DNA of 64,000 nucleotides from Cohnella sp. SGD-V74 (GTDB taxonomy: Bacteria; Bacillota; Bacilli; Paenibacillales; Paenibacillaceae), in NCBI RefSeq assembly GCF_003001675.1, contig NZ_PVYW01000027.1, positions 1 through 64,000 of the forward strand, written 5' to 3'. The notes under the pieces were generated by a model that did no database searches, had not been told where the DNA came from, and saw only the letters and a list, made by a program, of their open reading frames with translations. Positions 42,064 through 50,794 of the stretch are shown one piece after another (positions within the stretch are counted from its first letter, which is position 1; every line of letters starts with the position of its first letter). A program made the position numbers and the translations under genes.

Positions 42064-42852
42064 TTAACGGTACGTTCTGGTTGTCAGCTCGTCCAGGCTC
42101 TTGAACTCGTAGCCTTGTGAGCGTGCAGCGTCGATAATGCGGCCGAGCGCTTCGGCGTTGTCGCGGGAGACGGAGTGGAGCAGGATGACCGCGCCGGGGT
42201 GAAGCTGGCTCATCACGCTGTCGTAGGCGTATTTCCAGCCTCGCTGCGCGTTGACGTCCCAATCCTTGTACGCGACCGACCAGAAGACGCCGGTATACCC
42301 CAGCTCGCGGCAGACGCCGAGCATGGAGTCGCTGAAGATGCCCCGAGGCGGCCGCATATACCGCATTTCCCGAGCGCCCGTCAGCTCGACCACCCCTTGT
42401 TTCACCTTGTCCATTTCGCCGCGAATGCGATCCGCTCCGACTTGGCTCAGGTCCGGGTGGCTCCAGGAATGGTTGCCGACCAGGTGGCCCTCTTTGGCCA
42501 TTCTTTGCACCAGCTCGGCCTGGTCCTTCACGAAATGTCCGGTCACGAAGAAGGCGGCCGGAACCTGCTTGTCGCGAAGAACGTCCAAAATGCGCGGCGT
42601 ATAGCCGTTCTCGTAGCCGTTGTCGAAGGTCAGGTACAGCTCTTTGTTTCCGGTATTGCCGAGGAAGATGGCTTCCTGCTTCTGCAGAACGCCGATGAAC
42701 CCTTCCTGCGCGATGGACGGCAGGCTTCCCTGCTTGCTCTTCTTGAATCCGAAGTGGTAGGGGGAATAAGGGTTCGCGGCGGCGCTGGCGGCAACAATCA
42801 AACAGGCGGCGATCAGGCCGCACGCCGAGACGGCGAACAAGCGATTGCGCAT
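42064..42852 (-). CDS. pdaA: PdaA-type peptidoglycan N-acetylmuramic acid deacetylase
   Basis: 262 residues from ATG 42852 (a longer frame to 42894 is possible). Signal segment RNRLFAVSACGLIAACLIVAA. NodB motifs: YLTFDNGYENGYT, the PdaA variant of motif 1, HSWSHPD, MRPPRG, WSVAYKDWD and ILLHSVS. In Bacillus PdaA makes muramic delta-lactam in the spore cortex, needed for germination. A SigG-like promoter lies upstream, and a germination operon lies nearby on the other strand. Confidence 0.92.
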   Translation of the reverse strand: MRNRLFAVSACGLIAACLIVAASAAANPYSPYHFGFKKSKQGSLPSIAQEGFIGVLQKQEAIFLGNTGNKELYLTFDNGYENGYTPRILDVLRDKQVPAAFFVTGHFVKDQAELVQRMAKEGHLVGNHSWSHPDLSQVGADRIRGEMDKVKQGVVELTGAREMRYMRPPRGIFSDSMLGVCRELGYTGVFWSVAYKDWDVNAQRGWKYAYDSVMSQLHPGAVILLHSVSRDNAEALGRIIDAARSQGYEFKSLDELTTRTYR

Positions 42853-42888
42853 GAACGTAGGCACTCTCCTTGCGGACATGGTTCTTAA

Positions 42889-42919
42889 TACCATGGTACG
42901 AAGGAATCGGAATTATTCA
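42889..42919 (-). promoter_or_regulatory. Possible SigG promoter of pdaA
   Basis: Minus strand: TGAATA (42919-42914), 18-base spacer, CATGGTA (42895-42889), close to the forespore SigG pattern (TGAATA, CATACTA). Fits a gene for cortex synthesis. Confidence 0.4.
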
Positions 42920-43060
42920 CGATTGGCTTCCGAATCCGGAGAATGCTTCCTACTTGAGCCTTATTTCCGGCTTTGGGCCTTGCCAGGGAGGGGTATTTCC
43001 CTGAATGCTTATATATGCGGGACATACTCGCGAATACGATCGCTGCAAAGGAGAGACTTC

Positions 43061-44263
43061 ATGATGAAACAGATGCAACCGGTCCTTAAGAAGACAGCTG
43101 CGGCTACGCTGGCATTAGCCATGCTTGCGGGCAGCGCGACCGCGGCGATGGCTTCGGCCCAATCCGATCGCGGCTCGAAAAACCGGAACGACGACAAACG
43201 CGGCAAGAGCGGCATTCATTTGAATTATAAAGACGTGAACGGCAAAGAGTGGAAATGGGCGTACGGACCGATCGTCCGGCTTGCCGCCCAGGGCGTATTC
43301 AACGGGTACGGGGACGGCAGCTTCAAGCCGCGCAACAACATTAGCCGGATCGAGGCGCTCGTCGCCGCGGTGCGCTTGCTCGGACTCAAGGAAGAAGCCG
43401 AGAAGCCGGAAAACGCGAACGCCAAGCTGAATTTCAAAGATTTCGCGCAATTGAAGAAAAAATACGGCTGGGCGGTAGGCTACGTCGCCGTGGCGCTGGA
43501 GAACGACTTGTTCTCCGAGACGGACGCCGTCATCAACCCCGACAAGCCGGCTACCCGGCTGTGGGCTTCCGTGCTTCTCGTCAAGGCGATGAAGCTGGAG
43601 GCGGAAGCGAAGAAGAAGATGGATACGGAGCTGCCGTTCCGCGACGCGAAGGAAATTCCGGCGGGCTCCGTCGGATACATCGCGGTGGCGCTGGAGAAAA
43701 ACCTGATCAAAGGCTACGACGACAAGACGTTCCAGCCGAACCGCCCCGTTACCCGGGCGGAGCTGGCTTCCCTGCTGGACCGCGTCGATCAGCAGCTTCC
43801 CGAAGAAGGCAGGGCGCAAGCGATCGTCGGCACGCTCGAGACGGTCTCGGGCAACGCGTTCACGGTCAGAAAATCGGACGGAACGAAGGTGACGGTACCG
43901 GTCGACGCTAACGTGTTCATTTTCCGCGACAACGTCAAAGCTCCGTTCTCCGCCCTGCAGTCCGGCGACGAGATGCTTGTCCGCACATACGAAGGCAAAG
44001 CGGTGTTCGTCGAGGTGACGAAATCGGCCGCGGCGAACGCGCAGTTCGCCGACAGCGGCACACTCGGCTCGTTTACGCTGAATGCGGACGGCAAGCTGGC
44101 GACAATCTCCTTGAACAAAACGTCGGACGGCGTCACCCACATCATTATTTACGACGTGGACCCTAACGTGACGATCAGCGGCGGCGCCGGCTTGTCGCCT
44201 AACGCGAACGTTGTCGTCCGCGGGGTTAATCACGTCGTGAAGTCGATCGAAATCCAATCGTAG
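43061..44263 (+). CDS. SLH-domain surface protein
   Basis: 400 residues from ATG 43061 (AAAGGAG upstream); the frame is open to 42845 but lacks a start signal there. Signal peptide KKTAAATLALAMLAGSATAAMA. Three S-layer homology repeats: WAYGPIVRLAAQGVFNGYGD-GSFKPRN-ISR (55-110), AVGYVAVALENDLFS (about 140-195) and GYIAVALEKNLIKGYDDKTFQPNRPVTRAEL (205-250). The C-terminal 140 residues are beta-rich without recognised domain. Anchored to pyruvylated wall polymer and probably part of the cell-surface layer. Confidence 0.92.
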   Translation: MMKQMQPVLKKTAAATLALAMLAGSATAAMASAQSDRGSKNRNDDKRGKSGIHLNYKDVNGKEWKWAYGPIVRLAAQGVFNGYGDGSFKPRNNISRIEALVAAVRLLGLKEEAEKPENANAKLNFKDFAQLKKKYGWAVGYVAVALENDLFSETDAVINPDKPATRLWASVLLVKAMKLEAEAKKKMDTELPFRDAKEIPAGSVGYIAVALEKNLIKGYDDKTFQPNRPVTRAELASLLDRVDQQLPEEGRAQAIVGTLETVSGNAFTVRKSDGTKVTVPVDANVFIFRDNVKAPFSALQSGDEMLVRTYEGKAVFVEVTKSAAANAQFADSGTLGSFTLNADGKLATISLNKTSDGVTHIIIYDVDPNVTISGGAGLSPNANVVVRGVNHVVKSIEIQS

Positions 44264-44299
44264 CCTTCCGCGGCAACGAGAATCGCAGCATTCCAAAAT

Positions 44300-44335
44300 C
44301 GGCGGGTCAGGTTTTCCTGACTCCGCCGTTTTTTT
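44300..44335. terminator. Terminator behind the SLH gene
   Basis: CGGCGGGTCAGG pairs with CCTGACTCCGCCG, followed by seven T on the plus strand. Confidence 0.88.
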
Positions 44336-44350
44336 GGCTTAGCAGCACCT

Positions 44351-44578
44351 TCATCCGTCCGTGGCTTCCTTGCTCGAAGCTTGCTTGGATGAAGCTTTCC
44401 TCCCCAGTTCCGCCAGGAACAGAAACAGAAGAACCGGAAGCATCGTTATCGCTTCGACGATCAGAAATCCCCACGTTCCGACGGAGAGCGCCCTATACCA
44501 TTTGTAGTCCGACAGCACTGCGTATACGAGAGCGAGCCAGACGGCGGACGCCGCATAGGCCAAACCGTAAGCTTTCAT
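44351..44578 (-). CDS. Small two-helix membrane protein
   Basis: 75 residues from ATG 44578, with GGAGGTG upstream. Two hydrophobic segments (YGLAYAASAVWLALVYAVL and WGFLIVEAITMLPVLLFLF) and a Ser/Lys/Ala-rich tail. The gene ends against the SLH terminator and starts back-to-back with the germination operon. Function unknown; the strong ribosome binding site supports a real gene. Confidence 0.55.
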   Translation of the reverse strand: MKAYGLAYAASAVWLALVYAVLSDYKWYRALSVGTWGFLIVEAITMLPVLLFLFLAELGRKASSKQASSKEATDG

Positions 44579-44627
44579 CCTAGACACCTCCGATTCTACC
44601 ATTCCTCACGGTCAGCGTCCCTATTCC

Positions 44628-44657
44628 GAGTAAAAAAAGGGGGGCCTGCGCATACTG
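44628..44657 (+). promoter_or_regulatory. Possible SigG promoter of the germination operon
   Basis: GAGTA (44628-44632), 18-base spacer, CATACTG (44651-44657). Matches the forespore SigG pattern closely at the -10 site, as expected for a germinant receptor operon. Confidence 0.5.
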
Positions 44658-44683
44658 AAACGGCGCCGAAAGGATGGTGGGAT

Positions 44684-45787
44684 ATGGAACGTCAGGTAAC
44701 GATCAGCAATTTTCAATTGATGTCCCTTATCGTCATTTCGACGATCGGAGCTTCCAGCTTATATGCGCCGGCCGCTTTGGTCGGGTATGCCGAGCGGAAT
44801 TCATGGTATCTGGTCATTGCCGGAGGCCTGGCGGGCATATTGAACATATCCGTATTTCTTGCGCTGAATCGGATGTATCCCGACAAAAATCTGATCCGCA
44901 TTTGCAAGCATGTACTCGGTCCGTGGGTGGGAGGCTTGCTGGCATTCGCTTTCGTCTGTTATTTCCTGGATATTACGTCATGGGTGCTGAGGGAGTTCGC
45001 GCACTTCTTCATCATCGCGTTGAATCCGATCATTCCCCAATCCTGGTATTTGGCCGTCGGCATCATTATGGGAGCCTACGCCGTCAGCCGCGGTCTGGAA
45101 GCCTTCAGCCGCGTGTCGGAAATCGTGCTGTTCGTCATCGTATCCGCTTTTTTGGGCATTTACGTGGTATTGATCTCGCAATATCATCCGGAATATTTAT
45201 TGCCCGTGCTCGAGAACGGCTGGCTCGAACCGCTCTCCGGAATCATTCCCGTCGCTACCTGGTTGGGGGATTTGATGTTCATCTCGATGATGTTGAATCA
45301 TGTGCGCCGCACGAAAAAGACGGCGGCATTCGCGGTCGGAGCCGTGACCATCACGACTTTGCTGCTGCTGCTGTCGGTTCTCTCCTGCACGATGATGTTC
45401 GGGGCCAAGACGACCGCGACGTTTACCTATCCGAGCGTCAGTCTTATCCAGAATATCCGTCTGTTTCGCTACATCGAGCGGTTCGACGCGGCCCTCGTCG
45501 CGGTATGGGTTATGAGCTCGTTCATTAAGATCTCGGTATATTTGTGGGCTACGCTGCAAGGACTTGCCGAGTTCATGAAGCTGGAGAAGCCAAGGCTTTT
45601 TCTCGTTCCGTTATCCGCGGGGATTTATGTTTGCGCGAAGTTCAAAATATGGGGATTGATCGAGCTCGGCACCTTTTACGAGAGACAGGCCTGGTTTTTC
45701 TATCTGTTTCAGTTCGTCATTCCGGTGGTTGTTCTGTCCATTGCGTGGCTCAGGGGAGACGGCCAAAAGGCGGAGGTGGGCGCATGA
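44684..45787 (+). CDS. GerAB-type germinant receptor permease subunit
   Basis: 367 residues, about ten membrane helices; the APC-type family signature of spore germination permeases is seen in FQLMSLIVISTIGASSLYAPAAL and LEAFSRVSEIVLFVIV. It forms the germinant-binding integral subunit of the GerA-type receptor in the spore inner membrane. Gene order here is B-A-C rather than the common A-B-C. Its stop overlaps the next ATG (ATGA). Confidence 0.92.
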   Translation: MERQVTISNFQLMSLIVISTIGASSLYAPAALVGYAERNSWYLVIAGGLAGILNISVFLALNRMYPDKNLIRICKHVLGPWVGGLLAFAFVCYFLDITSWVLREFAHFFIIALNPIIPQSWYLAVGIIMGAYAVSRGLEAFSRVSEIVLFVIVSAFLGIYVVLISQYHPEYLLPVLENGWLEPLSGIIPVATWLGDLMFISMMLNHVRRTKKTAAFAVGAVTITTLLLLLSVLSCTMMFGAKTTATFTYPSVSLIQNIRLFRYIERFDAALVAVWVMSSFIKISVYLWATLQGLAEFMKLEKPRLFLVPLSAGIYVCAKFKIWGLIELGTFYERQAWFFYLFQFVIPVVVLSIAWLRGDGQKAEVGA

Positions 45788-47223
45788 ATCGGGGGCAAAC
45801 GGAGTTTAGGGAGGACTTGGCGGTAAATGTCGGCGTACTTAAGGAACTGATGCAGCATTCCGACGATCTCGTGTTCATCGATCGGGAGCTTTCGTCCGGA
45901 GAGCCGATCAAGATTGCGTACGTGCATGGCCTGACCGATGACCGCAAACTGGAATATTTGCTTGCAAAAGCGAAGGAGTTCGGAGATTCGGACTTTCCTT
46001 TCGGAAGCGACGATCGCTTGTCAACGGCCGAGCAAGCGGCGGACTGTCTTGCGGCCGGCCAAGCGGTGCTGCTGTTCTCGGATCCGCCGGGGGCAGCGGC
46101 GATCGATGTGCTGGGCGTCCAGCTCCGAGGCGTAGAAGAGCCTTCGAGCGAATCGACCGTCAAAGGACCGCGAAGCGGATTTACCGAATCGTTGACCAAC
46201 AATTTGGCGTTGGTCCGGTATTTCTGTCCGTCCCCGCAGTTGAAAGTCGAGCATCGGAAAATTGGAAGGCTGAGCCGGACCAACATCGCGGTTCTGTCCG
46301 TCGCGGGTGTCGCGAATCCTCGTATTCTGGAAGAGCTGCACCGAAGACTCGACGAAATCATGACCGACTTCTTGCTCGGAAGCACTACGATCGAGGAATG
46401 GATCGCCGACAACCGGGGAACGATGTTTCCTTTGCTGGAATCGACCGAACGGCCGGACCGGGTCGTCGGCGCGCTCATGGACGGTCGGATCGCGGTCATC
46501 GTTCAAGGCACTCCGTTCGTCGTTTTGCTTCCTTTCGTGTTTTTGCAGGCGTTTCAGGTCGGGGAAGACTATTCATGGAACTACTATATCGGCTCGATGC
46601 TTCGTTTGCTGCGGATTTTTTGCGGACTGATCGGGATGCTGCTGCCCGCTTTTTATGTCGCGACGGTTACGTTCCATCACGAGCTCGTTCCGACCGCGCT
46701 CCTGCAGAGCATCGCCGCTGCCAAAGAGCCGGTGCCTTTTCCCGCAGTCGTGGAAAGCTTCGCCATGATGTTCGCGTTCGAAATCATGCGCGAAGCGGGC
46801 GTTCGCATGCCGAAGCAAATCGGCCAAGCGGTGAGCATCGTCGGCGCGCTCATTCTGGGACAGGCGGCGGTGGAGGCGGGGATCGTATCTCCAATCATGG
46901 TCATCGTCGCGGCGTTGACGGGCATTTGTACATTTACGCTGCCGCCGACCGCGATGAATTACGCGCTTCGCCTGCTTCAATTCGGCATGACGTTCCTCGC
47001 CTCCATATTGGGTTATGTCGGCGTCGTGGCGGGGATCGTCGTCCTGCTGACTTACTTGGCGTCCTTGCGTTCTTTCGGGGTTCCGTATTTAGGTCCGGCC
47101 GCTCCGTTCAACGCGCTGGAGCTTACGGACGTCGTGATCCGGCGGCCAGCCACTTGGAACGTCAAGCGGCCGGCCTTGTTCCGGGCCATCAATCCGTATC
47201 GGTTCAGAGGTGGGGACAAATGA
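45784..47223 (+). CDS. GerAA-type germinant receptor subunit
   Basis: 479 residues from ATG 45784, which overlaps the preceding stop and has GGAGGTG upstream; the frame is open to 45544 but inside gerB. N-terminal soluble domain (ENDLVFIDRELSSG-like start, RGPRSGFTESLTNNLALVR near 115), then four or five membrane segments with PFVFLQAFQVGEDYSWNYYIGS and FEIMREAGVRMPKQIGQAVSIVGALILGQAAVEAGIVS, the strongest family block. It forms the ion channel of the receptor. Confidence 0.94.
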   Translation: MNRGQTEFREDLAVNVGVLKELMQHSDDLVFIDRELSSGEPIKIAYVHGLTDDRKLEYLLAKAKEFGDSDFPFGSDDRLSTAEQAADCLAAGQAVLLFSDPPGAAAIDVLGVQLRGVEEPSSESTVKGPRSGFTESLTNNLALVRYFCPSPQLKVEHRKIGRLSRTNIAVLSVAGVANPRILEELHRRLDEIMTDFLLGSTTIEEWIADNRGTMFPLLESTERPDRVVGALMDGRIAVIVQGTPFVVLLPFVFLQAFQVGEDYSWNYYIGSMLRLLRIFCGLIGMLLPAFYVATVTFHHELVPTALLQSIAAAKEPVPFPAVVESFAMMFAFEIMREAGVRMPKQIGQAVSIVGALILGQAAVEAGIVSPIMVIVAALTGICTFTLPPTAMNYALRLLQFGMTFLASILGYVGVVAGIVVLLTYLASLRSFGVPYLGPAAPFNALELTDVVIRRPATWNVKRPALFRAINPYRFRGGDK

Positions 47224-48365
47224 GAGGAGCGGGGCGGCTTGCCCGGGTTCTAACCGCCTTGGCTTTATTGTGTTCGGGCTGCAAAGGCAATCTGGAGCTG
47301 AACGAACTCCACATCGTTCATTCCGTCGGTTTGGATCCGGGCAAGAACGGCGGCGTAAAGCTATACGCGGAAGTGGCAAAGCTGGCGTCCGGACAGCAGC
47401 AGCCGAAAGGGATGCAGAACAGAACGTTCATATTGACCTCGGAGGGGAGCAACCTGTTCGAAGCGGCGCGATTGATGAGGGTCAAGTCGGACCGGACGCT
47501 GCTATGGGGACAGACGACGGCGATCGTCATCAGCAAAGACATCGCGCTCCAAGGCATGGAAAGGCAGATCGAGACGTTCCGGCGGTTTCGGCAATTCCGG
47601 AATACGACTCTCGTCTACATGGTCGACGGATCGTCGGCGGAAGTCTTGAAAGCGGAGATGCCCAATGCTTCGATCAGCGCTCAGGCTTTAAGAGGACTGG
47701 CCGAGGGAGGAGAAAGCACGGCGTTGACCGATCCGACATCGCTGCTGGACATCTATAAAGATTGGAACAACGGCTTTAGAGACATTAAGATTCCTTCTAT
47801 TAAGGTACTGAAGGACCGGAACGGCGGGAAAGGGGAGAAACTGCTCAAAGCCGTCGGTTTTTTCGCGTTCCGTGGAAATCGGCTGGCCGGCTTCATGCCC
47901 GCTCGGGTGAGCAAAGGTTATCTTCGGGCCGCCGATCGCTTGAAAGGCTCGTCCGAAAAGCTGGCATGCCCCGGGGAATCCGGCACATCGATCGCGTTCG
48001 AGAACACGAAGAACGACAGCCGTATCTCCGTATCGGTTAGCGACAGCGGGATTCCTTCCGTCCGGATAGAGGTAGACGCGGATTTGAACCTGGTCGGCGC
48101 GACATGCGAAGACGTGACCGTAACCCCGGAGCTGATCGCGGGTTGGGAGAAGCGGTTAAACGAAGAGATCGCCGGCCAGATCGAAGATTTCTTCTCCTTC
48201 TCCAAGCGTCATAAGACCGATCTGCTCGGCATCGGGGAACGTATTCACCGAAAGCGGCCGAAGCAGTGGAAGCAGATGAAGGACGATTGGGCCGAGATCT
48301 ATCCGACGTGCCGATTTTCCGTGATCGTTCACACCCGAATCGACCATACCACCTTTACAGTTTGA
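47220..48365 (+). CDS. GerAC-type germination lipoprotein
   Basis: 381 residues from ATG 47220, overlapping the GerA stop by four bases. Lipobox LLCSGC near residue 20. Family features: ELNELHIVHSVGLDPG near 30, and the C-terminal domain from about 220. Diacylglyceryl modification anchors it to the spore inner membrane with the other two subunits. Last gene of the operon. Confidence 0.93.
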   Translation: MRGAGRLARVLTALALLCSGCKGNLELNELHIVHSVGLDPGKNGGVKLYAEVAKLASGQQQPKGMQNRTFILTSEGSNLFEAARLMRVKSDRTLLWGQTTAIVISKDIALQGMERQIETFRRFRQFRNTTLVYMVDGSSAEVLKAEMPNASISAQALRGLAEGGESTALTDPTSLLDIYKDWNNGFRDIKIPSIKVLKDRNGGKGEKLLKAVGFFAFRGNRLAGFMPARVSKGYLRAADRLKGSSEKLACPGESGTSIAFENTKNDSRISVSVSDSGIPSVRIEVDADLNLVGATCEDVTVTPELIAGWEKRLNEEIAGQIEDFFSFSKRHKTDLLGIGERIHRKRPKQWKQMKDDWAEIYPTCRFSVIVHTRIDHTTFTV

Positions 48366-48448
48366 CCTCTTTTTTTGTAAGCCGGTCATGAGCCCGCTAT
48401 AATAAAGAGAACGAAAGGCACATATGCCGCTTATCGGGAGGCTGGAGA

Positions 48449-49243
48449 TTGGTGGTATTCGGAAAAGGGAAGGCAGGCGGCGAGTCTGCGCTTGCGATCA
48501 AGGAGCTGACAGGAGGCTACAGTCGGCGTCGGCCGGTGCTGCACGGCGTATCCATGACGCTGAACCGCGGCGAGCTGCTGGGGCTGATCGGATTAAACGG
48601 AGCGGGGAAGAGCACCGCGATCAAACATATTCTGGGACTGATGGTTCCGCACAGCGGGGAAGTTCGCGTCGCCGGAGCGACGCTGGAGGAGGACAGGGAG
48701 CTGTACCGCTCCTCCATCGCTTACGTGCCGGAACAGCCGTCCTTGTTCCCGAACTTGACGGTGAAGGAACATTTGCAGTGGACTGCGATGGCTTACGGAC
48801 TTGAGCAGGACGCCGCTTGGGCGCGCGCCGACAAGCTGGCCGCGACGTTCCGGATGACCGACGCGATGAAGTCGCTGCCGGATACGCTGTCCAAAGGGAT
48901 GAAACAGAAGGTTATGCTCATGAACGCGCTGCTCGTCGAGCCGGCGCTGCTCATTATCGACGAACCGTTCCTCGGGTTGGACCCGCTGGCGATCCGGGGA
49001 TTGGTGGGCGCTCTGGACGAAGTCCGCTCGCAAGGCACGGCGATTTTGCTCAGCTCCCATATTTTATCCGCGCTGGAACGTAAGGCGAATCGGCTCGTCG
49101 TAGTGCACAAGGGGCGGCTGATCGCGGAAGGCACGCCGAAGGAAGTCAAGGCGCAGGCCGGCTGCGCCGGGGCGGAAGCGACGCTGGACGACGCTTTCGA
49201 GGCGTTGGTGGAAGCCGCGGAAGGAGGCCGCTCGGGTGAGTAG
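48449..49243 (+). CDS. ecsA: EcsA-type ABC transporter ATPase
   Basis: 264 residues, TTG start 48449 with GGGAGG upstream. Walker A GLNGAGKST (near 48), signature LSKGMKQKV (near 148), Walker B LLIIDEPF and H-loop SSHIL. The C-terminal 40 residues and the following EcsB gene identify the Ecs transporter, which in B. subtilis influences protein secretion, competence and intramembrane proteolysis by RasP. No ecsC follows. Confidence 0.88.
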   Translation: MVVFGKGKAGGESALAIKELTGGYSRRRPVLHGVSMTLNRGELLGLIGLNGAGKSTAIKHILGLMVPHSGEVRVAGATLEEDRELYRSSIAYVPEQPSLFPNLTVKEHLQWTAMAYGLEQDAAWARADKLAATFRMTDAMKSLPDTLSKGMKQKVMLMNALLVEPALLIIDEPFLGLDPLAIRGLVGALDEVRSQGTAILLSSHILSALERKANRLVVVHKGRLIAEGTPKEVKAQAGCAGAEATLDDAFEALVEAAEGGRSGE

Positions 49244-50534
49244 GAATGCGCACGGGGAACAGGGCGACTTCCTGCGCTCCCTTCGGCGAGAGCGCGCCGC
49301 GGGTTTCCGACGGGAGATCGTGCCGTATTTCCGCTATGTGTTCCAGAGCGGATTCGGCTTGTTCGCTTCGGCGATTTTTTTCGCAGCGCTGATCTGGTAC
49401 ACGGATTTGATCAAGGATGTGCCCGCCGACTGGCCGTCCAAGTGGGTCGGAGCGGTCGTTCTCTCCCTTGCGGCGCTGCGAGCTCCGCTTCGGACGTATT
49501 TGCGTCCGGCCGATCCGATCTTCCTGTTGGCGATGGAAAACCGCGTGCTCCGGGAATATATCGGCGGAGCCTTGCGCCGGGCGATCGTTGCCGGTGTGCT
49601 TCGGACGCTCGTCGTATTCGCGTTGTACGCGCCGATCTACATCCGTTCTCCGCAGACGGCGGAGCTGGCGGACGCTCATTCGCCCGCCGTTCTGGCCGTG
49701 CTGTTCGCGTTGCTGGCCGGTTACAACGTCTACGGCGGCTGGCGCGAGCGGAGGGCGGCGGCGCGATCTTGGCGGATCGGGTTGAAAGCCGTCCGAGTGC
49801 TGCTGACCGCGGCCGCGGTGACGGCGCTGCTGCTCAAGCCGCCGGCGGCGGCGATCCTGTTCGCGATGGTGTGCATGGCCTTACTGGCTTTGCTGTGGCG
49901 CTTGCCCGCGCAGCATGCGCTGCCCTGGGAGCGGCTGATCGAAGAGGAGGCTTCGTCCCGGCGCAAGTGGATGGGCTTTCTGAGCTGGTTCGTAGACGTT
50001 CCTTCCGAGACGGCCAAGCCGGCTTATCGCCGCTGGATCGCATGGGTCGGCAATCTTATTCCGTGGAGCAAGCGTTGGGCTTGGCATTATTTGTACGTCA
50101 AAGTGTTTTTGCGGGGAGATACGTTCGGGGCGTTCTGGAGATGGATTATCGTGACGTGTATCGTAGTGGCCGTGTCGGGCAGCGCGCTGGCCGATGCGAT
50201 CGCATTCGGCGTATCGCTCGTCGTATGCGGGCTGCAGCTCAGCGAGCTTAAGAGAGTTCGCTTCGTGGAGACGGCCGACACGCTGCCGCTTCCTCCGCAA
50301 GGGAAGCTAGCCGCGGCTGCTTCGGTCGCTCGGTGGTCCGGCATTGCGGCCGTAGCCGTAATCGGAGCCGTCGGGCCGGCGACTGCGGGGCTGGGAGCGG
50401 CGCTGGGCGGGTCCGGTGCGGAAGAGACGCTGCGGCTCGATTACTGGCTGGCGGCGATCGCATTCGGCTTGCTCTGGTGCGGCTGGTGGATGCCTCGGAA
50501 AATCGCGAAGTTCAGGGACGAGGACGACTTGTAA
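49236..50534 (+). CDS. ecsB: EcsB-type ABC transporter permease
   Basis: 432 residues, GTG start 49236 with GGAGG upstream, overlapping ecsA by eight bases. Multiple hydrophobic segments with the EcsB-style N-terminus (RRERAAGFRREIVPYFRYVFQSGFGLF) and LRPADPIFLLAMENRVLREYI near 90. Membrane partner of EcsA. Followed by dispersed palindrome copy D. Confidence 0.87.
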   Translation: MSRNAHGEQGDFLRSLRRERAAGFRREIVPYFRYVFQSGFGLFASAIFFAALIWYTDLIKDVPADWPSKWVGAVVLSLAALRAPLRTYLRPADPIFLLAMENRVLREYIGGALRRAIVAGVLRTLVVFALYAPIYIRSPQTAELADAHSPAVLAVLFALLAGYNVYGGWRERRAAARSWRIGLKAVRVLLTAAAVTALLLKPPAAAILFAMVCMALLALLWRLPAQHALPWERLIEEEASSRRKWMGFLSWFVDVPSETAKPAYRRWIAWVGNLIPWSKRWAWHYLYVKVFLRGDTFGAFWRWIIVTCIVVAVSGSALADAIAFGVSLVVCGLQLSELKRVRFVETADTLPLPPQGKLAAAASVARWSGIAAVAVIGAVGPATAGLGAALGGSGAEETLRLDYWLAAIAFGLLWCGWWMPRKIAKFRDEDDL

Positions 50535-50545
50535 GACATGCGAAA

Positions 50546-50772
50546 GAGGCTGTTCCATGAGACATTCGCGGACAACCATAGAATCATCGATTAAATAAGA
50601 ACGGGGTATGTATCTCCTTACACTGCTGATACGATCATGAAATTTGAACGAGTAAACCCGTAACAGGGTAATTTCATGACTGTATGAGGCAGACGCTTCG
50701 CTCTTCAGGAGATACATACCCCTTTTCTCTCTCTCTCGATGATCTTAGTTGTCCGGTCTTATGGAAAGCCTC
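50546..50772. repeat. Nested palindromic element, copy D
   Basis: Outer arms GAGGCTGTTCCATGAG (50546) and CTTATGGAAAGCCTC (to 50772), next pair GGACAAC / GTTGTCC and ATCATCGAT / TCGATGAT, then GGGGTATGTATCTCC / GGAGATACATACCCC, inner GATCATGAAAT / ATTTCATGACT, and central AGTAAACCCGTAA. The block GTATGAGGCAG is shared with copy C. It has no coding capacity and fills the gap between ecsB and the aminotransferase gene. Confidence 0.87.
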
Positions 50773-50794
50773 TTTGCTTATATCGCCTATAGAA

